Assembly (NCBI GenBank): GCA_025506515.1
Contig: CM046457.1
Coordinates: 41,156,541-41,220,540 of the forward strand
Length of the DNA stretch: 64,000 nt
Direction: 5' to 3'
DNA from: Flaveria trinervia
Lineage: Eukaryota > Streptophyta > Magnoliopsida > Asterales > Asteraceae
How positions within the stretch are numbered: the first letter of the stretch is position 1; each line of letters begins with the position of its first letter. The notes below the pieces were generated by a model. The model saw only the letters and a program-made list of their open reading frames with translations, ran no database searches and had not been told where the DNA came from. Both the position numbers and the translations under genes were made by a program. Of this stretch, positions 1-11,735 are shown one piece after another.

Positions 1-275
1 ATAGCCAAAATTCCATGGGCTTTTGCATCGATTTCAAACAACTTCTTGTCCTCATCGGAGTATTGCTCCTTCTTCTTTGGAACCAACTGGTTTGTTTCCG
101 GATCATTCACCATTGGCTTATGTGGTCCATGTACCACAGATGTCCAACAACCTGAGCTATTGACAGACAGGTGATGGAGCAATCTTCTCTGCCAAATGTT
201 ATACTCATTCCTCACCAAGATCGGAGGCTTGGTAGAGGATCCAGTATTGAAAGGATCATTAGAAGAAGTAGTCAT
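1..275 (-). CDS. Copia-A gag, N-terminal part (runs off the window)
   Basis: This is the first ~91 codons of a Ty1/copia Gag on the minus strand, starting at the ATG at 275-273 and open to the window edge. The product begins MTTSSNDPFNTGSSTKPP and continues with a tryptophan-containing stretch (YNIWQRRLLHHLSVN) typical of the plant copia gag N-terminus, then a charged segment (KKKEQYSDEDKK). Gag forms the cytoplasmic virus-like particle that packages element RNA. The start is chosen because it lies about 195 bp downstream of a recognisable primer-binding site and LTR and opens an uninterrupted frame. No zinc knuckle is reached, since it would lie beyond the left edge. Unlike the other polyproteins here it shows no lesion in the visible part, so this may be a younger copy. 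Confidence 0.75.
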   Translation of the reverse strand, partial: MTTSSNDPFNTGSSTKPPILVRNEYNIWQRRLLHHLSVNSSGCWTSVVHGPHKPMVNDPETNQLVPKKKEQYSDEDKKLFEIDAKAHGILA

Positions 276-470
276 TGTGGAAAATCAGACAGATTCAAGT
301 AAAAACACAATAAATTTAGCTCAAAACCACACAGAACCTCAAATAAAACGGCCAGAAGCGATACACTCTCAATCTCTATAACAGATCCTTGCGAATTTTG
401 CTAATTCGATTAAACTTAGAGCGATTGAACAGTTTCAATGATCAATTGTTAGATCGATCAATGATTAACC

Positions 471-483
471 TGCTCTGATACCA
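471..483 (-). other. Primer-binding site of Copia-A (initiator-Met tRNA)
   Basis: On the minus strand this reads TGGTATCAGAGCA, complementary to the 3' end of plant tRNA-iMet. Two bases separate it from the LTR edge at 486, the usual spacing. It fixes the orientation: the element body lies to the left. Confidence 0.85.
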
Positions 484-485
484 TT

Positions 486-1344
486 TGTTAGGATCTCAGC
501 CTTGGTTTAATCGATTGAACAGATTAGCAGCGGATTAGCTCAGAATTAGACAAATTCAACAAGAACAATTGATATAAAACGATAAAAGAATTTTGTTATA
601 AAGAGAGAAATATCCGACAAAAGGAATATTGCATTAGGATTGTCGGCCTCAAAGGCACGATTACAGGTGAGTCATCTTTCCTTATAAAGAAAAGAATGAC
701 GTAGGCTGATGTCACTTGAAAGTGACATGTAACCGTTTTATAACTACTGATGTTTAACAACTACTGAAGATGTCAACAACTGACATCTTCTTACAAATGT
801 TCCTAAGTGTTAACATCTCATTTACAACAACTGAAAAACATAAAACTACTGAAACTACAACGACTGAAGAACAAGCTCTTCAGTCGTTTTACAAAACTAC
901 TGAAACATAAAACATAAAATACTGATATCACAACTACTGAAGAAGTACTCTTCAGCAGTTGTGACAAACTACTGAGGCTTCAGTACTTGATCTTCAGACT
1001 TTGACCTTCAGGCGTTCATCAGCTGATGACTTCAGTAGATATCATCAGCTGATGTCTTCAGTCTTTGTCTTCAGACTTTGTACATCAGTGTTGATCTTCA
1101 GCACTTGTGAACTCTTCAGCTGTGTACTTCAGTATTTGGTCTTTCAGCTTCAGCACTTGTGTTCTTCAGCTGTGTACTTCAGTACTTTGATTCTTCAGCT
1201 GTTAAGATCTTCAGCACTTGATCTTCAGCTGTTGAAGTCTTCAGCACTTGTCAAACTACTGATGAGGCTTTCAGCAGTTGTTGTGATACCGTGTGGGACT
1301 TAGAGTTTTCTGATCTGGCTCATTGGTTCTTTTGGTCCACAACA
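486..1344 (-). repeat. Copia-A 5' LTR
   Basis: An 859-bp LTR with TGTT...AACA termini when read on either strand. Its inner edge abuts the PBS. Its outer edge interrupts gag-leader sequence of an older gypsy element, whose paralogue is intact at about 35.1 kb. The partner LTR is outside the window, so the TSD (expected to be AATTT, 1345-1349) cannot be verified. Confidence 0.75.
740..1290. repeat. Degenerate CTACTGAAGA / TCTTCAGCAGT array inside the Copia-A LTR
   Basis: Dozens of short copies of ACTACTGAAG dominate the left half and of CTTCAGCACTTG, its near complement, the right half. Two strong hairpins sit where the orientations meet. One is 859-888, a 12-bp perfect stem with a 6-nt loop. 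The other is 929-963, a 15-bp stem with one mismatch and a 5-nt loop. Confidence 0.7.
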
Positions 1345-2050
1345 AATTTCATCTCTCTACACCCACCGGTGAGCAGAGCAGCATGTATTACCATCGAAAT
1401 TGGGGGCTTGCATAGCTGAAATGGATCCGTAGTTAAAGCCTATCCCACCTCCGACGCATGCTCTTCTTCCTATCTTATCTTATTCAGCTCGGAGAAAATC
1501 GTTCAGTCTCTGGTCGCTCCGTCATCCCAAGGACCTATTCCACCACCTCTTTCTCCTTCTCTTACGGCCTTAATCACATCAATCAACCACGACGGTTAAG
1601 ATAGTGTGCCTGACCTGATGTACTCTTCCACAATAGTCTCCTTCATTGGCGCTTATGTAGCACTCTAGTCTCCACCCTCTGGGGTCTCGGGTTCTCATGA
1701 CACCTTTTCGGCTCTAGGCACTCCCTCTTGTTAGCCTTGGTTCAGCACACGTCCACCAGACCTCCACCACGTGTGTTTTGATGACGGCCCCATCCTTTAA
1801 ACACACTATAAGATTCAAACACCAATACGGTCATTCAAGGGAATAGCTTAGTTTATGTGAAGTATAGTAAGTCCCTAATTATAGTGGCCAATTATGATTA
1901 GCCACTTACTTTACTCTTCATACCCTATGCTTTCCTATCTTGACTACATCAGTATCTAAATCTACTCAGACTGGCATCCATTCCCTTTCAGTCCCATTTT
2001 CAATTTAAGTTTAGGTTTCTTTTGAAAATTTACCCGTTTCACTTAAACTA
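1345..2050 (-). pseudogene. Gypsy G1 gag N-terminal remnant and leader
   Basis: Minus-strand sequence parallel to the gag start and leader of element G5 (about 35.1-35.9 kb). Shared stretches include CACCCACCGGTGAGCAG and GGTCATTCAAGGGAATAGCT. Gag would be the particle protein, but there is no long frame and stops and indels are frequent. About 450 bp of gag and about 250 bp of untranslated leader remain. The rest of gag is cut off by the Copia-A insertion at 1344 and is presumably beyond the left edge. Confidence 0.65.
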
Positions 2051-2064
2051 TGGCTCTGATACCA
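2051..2064 (-). other. Primer-binding site of gypsy G1
   Basis: Minus strand TGGTATCAGAGCCA, matching the initiator-Met tRNA 3' end over 14 bases, with three bases between it and the LTR. Confidence 0.85.
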
Positions 2065-2067
2065 ACT

Positions 2068-4275
2068 TGTAAGGCCCCATCCCCGGGACGCTTATAGCTG
2101 GTCATCCATCGTACATCAAACATATATTTTCATCAACTTAAAGAAAACATTGCAGCAGAAACATTAAAACAAACATTTCATTTCATTAAAAAAGCTTTTG
2201 CAAAATAATACATCATCATCAAATTACAAAATACTTTTGCATTACATCCCAAAAGCATTATAAAATTGGATGCCATCTAAAAAGAGGCAAGTAGCCACCC
2301 CGTGCCATCCTCAACAACCTTTAGTTGCCAACTGGAAACACATAAAAGTCAGCGTTGCTGAGTGAGTTCTAGTTTTAAAATAAAACATACATTACTTTCA
2401 TTTAAAACCATTCTTTACTCTCTTTCAAATCATGCTATACTTTCTTACATGATCACACATCGTACGTACACATAATAATGACATTATTATCTTCCTTTAA
2501 TGTGCATCACTTTCTTTCTTTATCTCTTATCTCTTTCCGAATCAATGTCATCCGCTATACCCCAAACTATGCACAAAGCGGGTACTTGGCTGAAGATCAT
2601 AAATGACTTACATAACGCACATAGCCTGGAACCATCACCGGGTGAAGCGACAAAGATCCCAACTGTATACTACACCCCAAATGTATGTACAAAGCGGGTA
2701 CTGGGCCGAAGATCATAAATGACTTTCATAACGCACATAGCCTGGCACCAGCACTGGGATGAGTAACCACTATAAACCATGTACTATATCACTGGTCAGT
2801 CACAAAGACTAGACCCCTACATGTATCCTTAAGGGTTAGCTAAACCACACACAGTTGAGCTTATAACATCTTAGAGTTATGCACCTCCATACATTTTGCT
2901 TGCAAGCCTTTCTTTACTTTCTCTTTCATTAGTGCATTCATTCTATCATTATGTTTCACTTTTCATTATCTTTCACTTTACGTTACATAATACTTTATCA
3001 TTTATTTCACAGCTACAACATGTAAAGCCACGAGAAAGATAAACATACATAGCATGAAACGTAACATAACCATACAAAACATCGCCATACAAGGCACCAT
3101 CATACATGCATAACATATATCATACATACCATCGTGCATAAGCACCAATCAAACATCATCATACATGCCACATTATACATCACCCATCTCATCATCTATG
3201 ACTTCAAAAAGTCAACTTACTTTACCCCCGGGAACATCCCAAGTCAAAGCTACATTTTACTTTTTCCCCAAAAATAAGAAAATATCTCTAAGTCTTTAGG
3301 CACACAAACATTATGTAGGCATATGAGCACTATGCAGGCGCATTACCTTCAGGTGCATTGGGAACACTTAGGTGCATGGGAAACTTTCAGGTGCTTGGCA
3401 CTATTAGGGCACATGAGCAACACTTAGTCTATTCTGGGCATTCTAGGTGCAAGGGCACTATGCAGACGCATGAGTGCCTGGCGCATGAGCTATCTAGGCG
3501 TATGAACACTTAGTCAATTTCAGCCTATTTCTAGGCGCATGAGGTTTTGGGCGCATGGACACTTAGGCAGTTATTTTCAGTTGGGCACATGGGCTACTAT
3601 TTAGGCACATAAGCAGTCTATATCACACTTAACATCATAGTTCGGTCCCCAATCATCTCTATTATGTTCTAAGCTTATCATACATTCTAAGCCTTAGAAA
3701 CACAATCAAAGCATCATCATACACATACATAGCCAAAATCAAACGCCACCCACAACAGACACACATAAAGCATACAGGTGAAAAACCCCATTCATAAAAA
3801 AACGTTCATACATGCATTCCAGCCCCAAAGCAGTTTAAATCAAGTAAAAAGGGGGACGTAGAACTCACTTTTGTAGCCTCTTAGGTGTGGGACTTCTTTC
3901 AAACCCGTTGCAATTTAGTTCAACAGCCTAGAAAAACCCACCATAAACACACACCCGAACACATACAACATACATAAGCATACAACGAGGGATAAAGCCA
4001 GTTAAGAACATCATAAACACACGAATTCTTACCTTGAATTCGACCTTCTGCACTTGTTCTTCAAAATTCCTGAGAGTTTTCTGCTTCTCTCTCAAAATCC
4101 GATGACAAGTGAAGTGTGCGACATATGGGCGGCCATACCGCCTTTATTCACCAACTTTTAAACTTTTTTCCTTTTTGGACACTTTTTACCCCTTAGCTTG
4201 GGCAAAATTGCATTTCTTTCTTTTCCTTCACTTTATTATTTTGTTTGAGTCGTCGGAAAATAACCGGGTGTTACA
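2068..4275 (-). repeat. Gypsy G1 5' LTR (TGTAACACCC...GGGGCCTTACA family)
   Basis: A 2,208-bp LTR. Read on the minus strand it starts TGTAACACCCGG and ends GGCCTTACA next to the PBS. It holds two ~130-bp direct repeats (about 2545-2775), a GGCGCAT-rich stretch (3290-3610), a GTGAGTTCTA donor-like site near 3867 and a CTGAC...TTCCAG acceptor-like site near 2335-2355. No open frame of note. Confidence 0.8.
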
Positions 4276-5184
4276 CTAAGATGTTATAGCATTTCACAAG
4301 CTATAGTTTACCCACATAATGGAGGTCTAGCATGACAATGCTAATGGTCATGCGTGTAGTATAGGTCTAGCAATTCACAGGATATTTATATGTTCCCGAT
4401 TCGAACGAGATCGTTGAGCTTGGATTTTAGGATTCAAGTTTATAAGAATAAAATTTTTGATGATTAGATGCTAAAATTTAATAACAATGAACACAAAAAT
4501 GTTTAATGCTTGTTGTTTATTGATTTGATGATGAATTCATAATCCATGAAGGATGATGATATGATGTTGGTGATGGAATGTGATTCCCATCCTTGGTGTG
4601 AACCATCCACACACACTACAATAGTGATATATGTTGTTATTTATAGTAGTCTAACATTTACAATATTTACAAAAATAAACCCTAGACTAATACTTTTGTT
4701 GCTTTTGTTCTTCAAGTCTTCATCTTCAATAATTATTAGAAATCTTTAATTTCTTCAAAGCTAGAATACCAACACTATAATTTATCAATATGATGGAGGT
4801 CTGGCACAATATTGCTATAGTTCATGCTTGTTATAGAGGTCTAGCAAAAGAAAGAGATTATGCCTAGTACTTTTAAGTAAAGATTTATATATGTGTACGT
4901 ACAATTGATATGTAAGTTATTGTTAATGGATTATAAATATTATTGATATGTATATATGTTATGTGCTCTATGGTTTATGCCTATGTACTTTGAGGTCTGG
5001 CACATTTATTATTGTTTAGAATAAATGAATAATTATATGTTAATCCATATTTTCTTAAACCTAAAGCTCATATAGCTTTGTTGATTTTTAGATTGCATAT
5101 TAACTTGACGTGGATATTGATTCTTGATGTACTAAGGACCGCTAAACATGTATTATTTTTCTACTGGCCATCAGTTGGCATTCC
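4276..5184 (+). repeat. Old gypsy-like LTR, left part (host of Copia-B)
   Basis: Contains five spaced copies of GAGGTCTAGCA / GAGGTCTGGCA and, near 5055-5080, a degraded form of the AGCTCACT...TTGCTGACTTTTA motif of gypsy LTRs. A second copy lies at 62091-62535. The right part resumes at 41921 after the Copia-B insertion. Confidence 0.55.
4391..4774 (-). repeat. 384-bp solo LTR nested in the old LTR
   Basis: Termini TGTTCC...CCAACA, flanked by TTATA (4386-4390) and CTATA (4775-4779), a one-mismatch 5-bp duplication. A minus-strand TATA box (TATAAATAAC) lies near 4635-4645. Sequence around 4405-4430 resembles the copia LTR at 42742. Confidence 0.6.
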
Positions 5185-5626
5185 TATTAGCATTTGGACA
5201 CAAAATAATTATATTTATATATTTTTTATATAAATAGTTATTTATTTATAGGTTTAAGTTCTCGTTTTGTAACGAACTATATTGTGTCCAAACTGAAGGT
5301 AAGATAAATTAGATATTGATGCTCGAAGTTGAGTGGTCGGAATGAAAAATGTAAAACTTGGGTGATTATAGTAGGAAATTGTTACAATTTCTTGCATAAT
5401 GTTAATAAAACCATGTAGTGATTAACATGGATGTTTTATGCTTTGACAAAGTCTTTTAATAAATGTTTTGAATCATAATTTACTAAAATTGATATTAACA
5501 TGTCTTGAATAATATAAGAGTTTTTATTTGGTCTCATAAAACATTTCATAAATCAAATAGAAGTTTTGGTTATGAATCATGAAACTCATAATAATGTGAA
5601 TTTTTTAGCATGAGTATATAACTAAC
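5185..5626 (+). repeat. Copia-B 5' LTR, left fragment
   Basis: Roughly 85-90% identical by eye to 40894-41355 (shared TTTGGACACAAAATAATT and AACGAACTAT). The start is mutated from TGTTAG to TATTAG. It is cut at 5626 by gypsy LTR G2. The continuation expected beyond it is not found, so it was probably deleted. Confidence 0.75.
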
Positions 5627-6872
5627 TGTAACACCCTGAAATTTCTATTTAAACGGAAGGAAAAGAAAAATAAGTGGAAGGAAAGTATTCAAATGGAAAA
5701 AGTATATAAATTACAATCTTATTATTTTAAGATATTAAAGGGCATGGTCGCCCATATCAAAGCAGAAAGCTGCTTTGCTCTCGGAGGAAGAAGAAGAGAG
5801 AGAGAGCCCGGTTCTAGAGAGAGAAAGAGGAAGAAGAAGCTGAAAAAGGTAAGTCTTCTCTTGTTTGAGCTTGGTTTCAGCTGAGTATTGAGTTCTTAAC
5901 CAAAGTTCTAGTTGTTTAAAGTTTGTATTCGGGATTCAAAGAGCTTAATCGAAGTGGGTCTTGAACTGGAAGAGTGTTGCTCTAAAGCTGCTCAAGGTGA
6001 GTTTCTAGAACCCCTCTTTTACTGATTTTTAACTGATTTAGGGCTATTATGCATACTAAGTAAAAATTTTGAAAGAAACCCTGGTTTATAGTTTTATGTT
6101 CGAATGTTGTATGTATGTATGCATGTCATAGTGTTGATTATGGGTTAGAGATGATGTTTAGCATGCTTAGATGGCCTTAGTATGTTAGATCTGTGTTTGG
6201 GTATGCTTAGAATGATAATCGGGTGTAATTGGTAGCATAGAAAACATTTCAGAATGTTTGATGAACATGAACAGTGGTCCATGCGCCCAGAGGTGGCTCA
6301 TGCGCCAAACAATTGTCCATGCACCCAGCATGAGTGGCCAGAGGCCTAAGTGTTGGCCATGCGCCTGAATAATACCCATGCGCCCAAAATAAATGAGACA
6401 CCTAAGTGTTGGCCATGCGCCTAAATAGTGCCCATGCGCCCTAGTGATTGGAACGGCCAAGTGTTGGCCATTCGCCTAAATAGTGCCCATGCGTCCCAGT
6501 GAATGAAACAGTTGTGTGGACCATGCGCCTAAACAATGCCCATGCGTCCCAGTGAATGAAACGGCTAAGTGTTCGCCATGCGCCTAAACAGTTTCCATGC
6601 GCCCAAGTGCTTGAAACGGCTAAGTGTTAGTGATGCGCCTAAACAGGGCAGAAACGCCCAAACAGTGCCCATGTGCCATATTGTTCTATACTTAGAATTT
6701 TTATGCTCGTGTGCCTGGAAGGACCCATGCGCCCACTTTGGACTTGACGTTTTCTAAGTGGATTTAAGGGGTAAAATGGGAAGATAGGCCTAGTTGTGAT
6801 GAGATGGCTTATGTTTGATGAGTGTTATGCATGTATGATGCTGTCGGTATGGTGATGGTATATGTTTATGTT
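5627..6872 (+). repeat. Gypsy LTR G2, left part
   Basis: Starts TGTAACACCCTG. It carries GTGAGTTTCTAGAACC near 5998 and a dense array of CATGCGCC motifs (about 6270-6740). It is interrupted at 6877 by Copia-C and resumes at 14985. Short apparent ORFs here follow the repeats and are not genes. Confidence 0.75.
6270..6740. repeat. CATGCGCC motif array
   Basis: About 20 copies of CCATGCGCC(C/T) spaced roughly 20-35 bp, each with a CpG. Similar arrays occur at the same relative position in the LTRs at 18195-18510 and 58390-58760. Confidence 0.75.
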
Positions 6873-6877
6873 TATGT

Positions 6878-7852
6878 TGTAGGATTCTATATGCCCAAGA
6901 CACGTAGAATATTGATGCGGTTAGTACGTTATGATCCAAGTCGGGTTATACCCAATAACAAGCTTAGAAAACACCAATTAATATTCAATTGATGATATGA
7001 TCATTCAAATAAATATTTACACCAATTTAGAAAATGGGTTTTCTAAATAAGTTGCATATGAGAGGGAACAACTTATTAGGATATTTTGTTCAATAATATT
7101 ATTTGATGTGTTATTTAAATTGGTTAGATGACACCAAATAATAATGAGAGATTATAACTTATAAGTTAAATGAGTAATTGTATAAGTTATATAACTTGTA
7201 CATACAATTAAATGGTTAATTGTATGTCTAGTTACAAAACCATTAAACTTGTGTGTATGTGTTCAAAAAAAAAAGGGGGAAACCATTTGGATCAAAACTT
7301 TCAGCCACCCCCCCTTGTTTTATTATTGGACCTTTTGCCTTGAACACCACACATTAACAAGTCTTGATTTCCTTGATCTCCATCCAATCTCTTCACATGC
7401 AATAGACAAAAAACTCCTCACTCTCTATCTCTAAACTTTCGGCCAGGCAGCAGCATTGGAGGAGTTTTGGAGTGATTTTGGTGTAGTGTTCTTCCTAACA
7501 AGAAGGTGTTTAGCAAAGGGCTTTGGGTATACAAGCTTGAGGACCTCTACACTTGAAGTCTTGGTCGATTTTAGCATCCAAAATCTCCCTTTCTTTGGTC
7601 GTATGCTGCTGAATAAGGTAGTTATCACAGCTCATTGAAGCTGTGATTTTATGTAGTTTAACATATGTTCATAGCTTGTTCATTCACATATTAAAGATCC
7701 TTTTGATTTGGGTTTGTTTTTTCCATCTTAGAACATCATTAAGAACATGAAATTTTCAGTTTATAAACATGTTATAATGCTATACTTCTGCTGCGTTTTT
7801 CAGAAATTTAAAAGGTTAAACTTGTTTATTTTGTGTTCTATCAAACCCATCA
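6878..7852 (+). repeat. Copia-C 5' LTR
   Basis: 975 bp, TGTAGGATTC...AACCCATCA. By eye about 95% identical to the 3' LTR, with many differences being single-base indels in homopolymers. Confidence 0.92.
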
Positions 7853-7853
7853 A

Positions 7854-7867
7854 TGGCATCAAGAGCC
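7854..7867 (+). other. Copia-C primer-binding site
   Basis: TGGCATCAAGAGCC, a diverged match to the initiator-Met tRNA complement TGGTATCAGAGCC, with one substitution and one inserted base. It begins one base after the LTR. Confidence 0.7.
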
Positions 7868-9258
7868 GGTTATGTGGATAACTTGCTTGTTCATAGTCTT
7901 TAAAATCGGTTTTAAGGAAGTATTATCAACTTATTATAGGCTGATTTTGGGCTGCTATATTTTGTATGAATGATTCCCAAAACTTTCAAGGTCATATCAC
8001 ACATTCTAGTGATTAGACCTTGAAAGATATATATTATGAAATGTTGATTGTTTGGACAATGTTTAAAACCCAAAATTTCAGTTTATGTTGGCTGAAATTT
8101 GGTGGTTTTAAGTGGGGTTTCATTATATGTTTGGATGATATGATCATTGGATGTTAGTGTGCATAACCTAGCCTTTGGCCTTTTGATTTGGATGATTGGA
8201 ATGGTTGGTTTTTATTCATTCAATTGGGTTGTAATTTTTATGTTTATTATTTGGGTTGTAATTATTTGTTCATTTGGTTATGTAATTAATAGATTAGGTG
8301 CATTTATTTTATTAGAAAAAATGTATTAGGATACAATTTTGTAAAAGGAAGATGCACAAGATCAAGACCCAAAGATAGACATCAAAAACATGGACCTTGA
8401 AGTATTTGGATATGGATTCAAGTGGGAGTCCATGGACACATAAATGTGTCATTACAAACCCTTAGGAAAGACCTTATGATGACACTTGTAATGGTTGTGG
8501 TTATGCACTCATGTTTGTATGTTTATGCTTGTTTGATTGTTTGGTTGATATTTTGTCATACATTACAAACTCATTAACAAAACTTTACAAGCTGAAATTG
8601 GTAGTTCTTAATCATTAAAAGTAATAAAAGGTTATTATAAGGATTTAATGATTTTAAAGATTAAAATTGTTTTAATCAAAGGACCATAGGGTACCTTGTA
8701 TTTGAAAGCATGCAAATACAAGTACATAGAGTTTTCTAAAACTTGTATTATGAAATATCTAAAATTTTAAACAAGATCAACACCGTCCTTTTACACAACA
8801 CTTGAGTCACTTGGGAACTCTTAGTGGGATAAAGGTCACCTAACCATTTTGAGGGAACTTGCGATTTGAGGTGAGAATGCCTTATTTGTGGGATAAAGGT
8901 CACCTAACCACTTATTTTGGCAAACTCACACGTAGGTGTAAGTAGGGTATCTTGGTTTACAAACCATGTTAAATGGATCACCTACGGTGTGGTTTCCAAA
9001 TGGTGTTGATGGGATTAACATGCCGACTTTACATATGATGTTTCAATCGATCCCATATTTCTAGAAGTTGCAAATGGTTGCAATCGTCAAACGTTGACCA
9101 CCTTATTAATTTAAATCGTGGGATAAAGGTCACCTAACCACAATTTAAATGTAATGTTGGGATCTAGATTTTAATATAAAAATGACCTTAAAAGGCATTA
9201 ATTATTAAAAATTGGCAACATCGAAAATACTAAAATAGATCTTTGTTAAATTTTGTAG
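7868..9258 (+). other. Copia-C untranslated leader with triplicated 23-bp motif
   Basis: About 1.4 kb between PBS and gag without a coding frame. Three exact copies of a 23-bp motif beginning GTGGGATAAAGGTCACC lie at 8824-8846, 8888-8910 and 9118-9140. Nothing else recognisable. Confidence 0.75.
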
Positions 9259-10140
9259 ATGCCACAAATAATGACAATCATGATAACTCATCCGCGTCCA
9301 ACCAATCATTACGAGCGATCCTCCAAAAGGAACGTCTAAATCATAACAACTTTATGATTGGTATAGAAACTTGAGAATCGTTCTCAAGCAAGAGAGAAGA
9401 TCATATGTTTTAGACAACCCTATCCCCGATCAACCTACTGAGGATGATGAGGAGGCCTACAACGATTGGCTCAAGTACACTGAGGACTATGTCCAAGGTC
9501 TTGTCTCATGCTAGCGCGCATGACTCCGGATCTCCAAAAGGAGTATGAACATCACGGAGCGTACGACATGATAACCCAGCTAAAGGAAACGTTCCAACAT
9601 CAAGCAAGGGTTGAGCGCTTCGAAACGGTTCGAGCACTCCATGCATGTCGTATGGACGACAACCAATCTGTTTCATCTTCGTACTTAAGATGAAAAGTCA
9701 TATTGACCGCCTCGAGAGGCTTAATTGTCCTGTCTTGAAGGAATTGGCCACGGATTTGATCCTTAATGGCCTTACCAAGAAGTTCGAGACATTCGTGTTG
9801 AACTACAACATGAATGCTTGGGACAAAAGCATTGGTGAGCTTCACTCAATGCTCAAAACGGCCGAGGCAGCCATGGGTAAAAGGTTTTTTACCCATTCTC
9901 ACCATCAATGAAGGTGGGAACAAGAAAAGGCCTTATCTCGCACCCAAGGCAAAGTTTCCAAGGGTAAGGGACCCGTTGGGGAAAGGGGAAAGGGGTGGTA
10001 AGGGTACCACCCAAACCACAAGAGAAGAAGCAAAAGGTGCTGCTACAATGACCCATGCTTCAAGTGTGGGGAGATTGGACATTGGGCAAGGAATTGTCCC
10101 GTCCATCTCCAAGAGTTGAAAGCAAAGAGGGATGTCGGGC
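9259..10140 (+). pseudogene. Copia-C gag (frameshifted)
   Basis: Encodes the nucleocapsid/particle protein of a copia element. Segments in alternating frames read NHNNFM, YVLDNPIPDQPTEDDEEAYN, MTPDLQKEYEHHGAYDM, MKSHIDRLERLNCPVLKEL and MNAWDKSIGELHSMLK, the usual order of a plant copia Gag. It ends with a CCHC zinc knuckle, CFKCGEIGHWARNC (10056-10097), which would bind element RNA. Single-base frameshifts are evident near the start codon, near 9360 (NNFMIW), near 9510 and near 9685, and a stop lies at 9909. The original ATG appears damaged (ATGCC where ATGGCC is expected). The polyprotein continues directly into protease. Confidence 0.85.
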
Positions 10141-11735
10141 AGACCTCAGGTACAACATACATGATTCATATTGATCTTAATGTTGCATCTTCAAACACAT
10201 GGGTATTAGATACCGGGTGTGGAACTCATATTTGCAATTGTTGCAGGGGTTCACAAGAGTAGGGACTTCAATCAGGGGATGTAAGCCACTTCATGGGCAA
10301 TGGAACTAAAGTCTTAGTTGAAGCTCATGGGGACTACATCCTAAAACTTCCAAGTGGCTTGGATATTATTTTGAAGAATGTTTTGTATGCTCCTAGTTTG
10401 ACTAGGAACATCATTTCTGTATCCCAATTAAGACATTATGATTATGTATTATCTTTTGTTAAAAATGATATTCACGTTTCTTTAAATGATGTGTTCTATT
10501 TTAAAGCTATTCCCATCAATGGGATTTATGAATTGGTTCATGAAAATACCTTAAGTAGTACATTGTACCAAACTATCACCAAGAACTCAAATTGGATTTT
10601 AATGATACCTATCTTTGGCATTGTCGTCTTGGTCATATAAACAAGAAACGCATACAAACACTTCAAAAGAAGGGTCTTTTGAAAACAAATGAATGTGATT
10701 CATTTGATGTTTGTGAATCTTGTTTACAAGGAAAATGACTAAGGAACCCTTTAGTGGAACTAACGAAAGGGCAAAAGATTTATTAGGAATCATACATTCG
10801 GATGTATGTGGTCCTTTTAAACCAATGACTAGGAATGGTGAAAGATACTTCATTACCTTTATTGATGATTATAGTCGCTATGGTATGTGTACTTACTAAG
10901 GCACAAAGATGAAGCTTTTGAAATGTTCAAAATCTTCAAGAATGAAGTAAAAATCAACTCAACAAGTCAATTAAAGTTCTCCGTACTGATAGAGGATGTG
11001 AATACCTAAGTGATGTTTTTCAAGATCATCTTAGGAGTTGTGGGATTGTCTCATAACTCACTCCACCTGGAAAACCACAACATAATGGTGTGTCTGAAAG
11101 GAGAAATCGAACCTTATTGGATATGGTTCGATCTATGATGGCTAAAAGCACATTACCTCTATCATTTTGGGGTTTCGCTTTGCTCTCCGCAGCCCCTATT
11201 CTAAATATGGCCCCAACCAAAAAGGTGGAGAGGACACCTTTTGAGATATGGCATGGAAGAGTTCCATCCCTATCATACTTAAGGGTCTGGGGTTGTGAGG
11301 CTTATGTTAAGACTCCCACCCCAAACAAATTAGAAGTCCGATCCACCAAGTGTATCTCTTTTGGATATCCTAGAGATTCTATGGATATTCTTTCTATGAT
11401 CCACTGGAACAAAAGGTGTTTGTTGCCAGAAAGGGTGAGTTCTTAGAAGCAAAGTTCCTTATGGAAGGAGCTAGTAGTAGAACAGTGGATCTTGAGGAAG
11501 ATCAAGAACCACAACCCGATGCACGTTTGGTTAAAACCAGCACTCAACATGAGGATGTTGAGGAGGATCAAGGGGTTGATCAATACACACAGGATGTTCG
11601 CAGAAGTGGTAGAACTAGTAATCCACCTAAAAGATATGGATTTTTCATGGATGGATGCTATGTGATAGATTCAGATGAACCAACCACATACCATAATGCA
11701 GTGTCCAATTCGGATTGTGACAATGGCTTGAAGCC
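10141..11735 (+). pseudogene. Copia-C protease, GAG-pre-integrase and integrase (broken)
   Basis: The aspartic protease active site WVLDTGCGTHIC is at 10200-10235. It is followed by a GAG-pre-integrase segment (ILKNVLYAPSLTRNIISVSQ) and an HHCC zinc-binding region ending CESCLQGK near 10705-10735. The integrase core shows the first Asp in HSDVCGP (about 10797-10820), the second in LRTDRGCEYL (about 10980-11010) and the Glu in NGVSERRNRTL (about 11084-11115), so the DDE residues are visible but lie in different frames. Integrase would insert the cDNA into host chromatin. Stops occur near 10737, 10897 and 11055. A connecting segment rich in Glu and Asp runs to about 11735. Confidence 0.85.

Noticed and set aside
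2051..2064. tRNA-like matches (TGGTATCAGAGC), considered as tRNA genes
   Set aside because: Only the 12-14 bases of a primer-binding site match, always next to an LTR. No cloverleaf.
5693..5884. 63-codon ORF with a basic segment
   Set aside because: Lies in the GA-rich leader part of gypsy LTR G2 and is not shared by sister LTRs.
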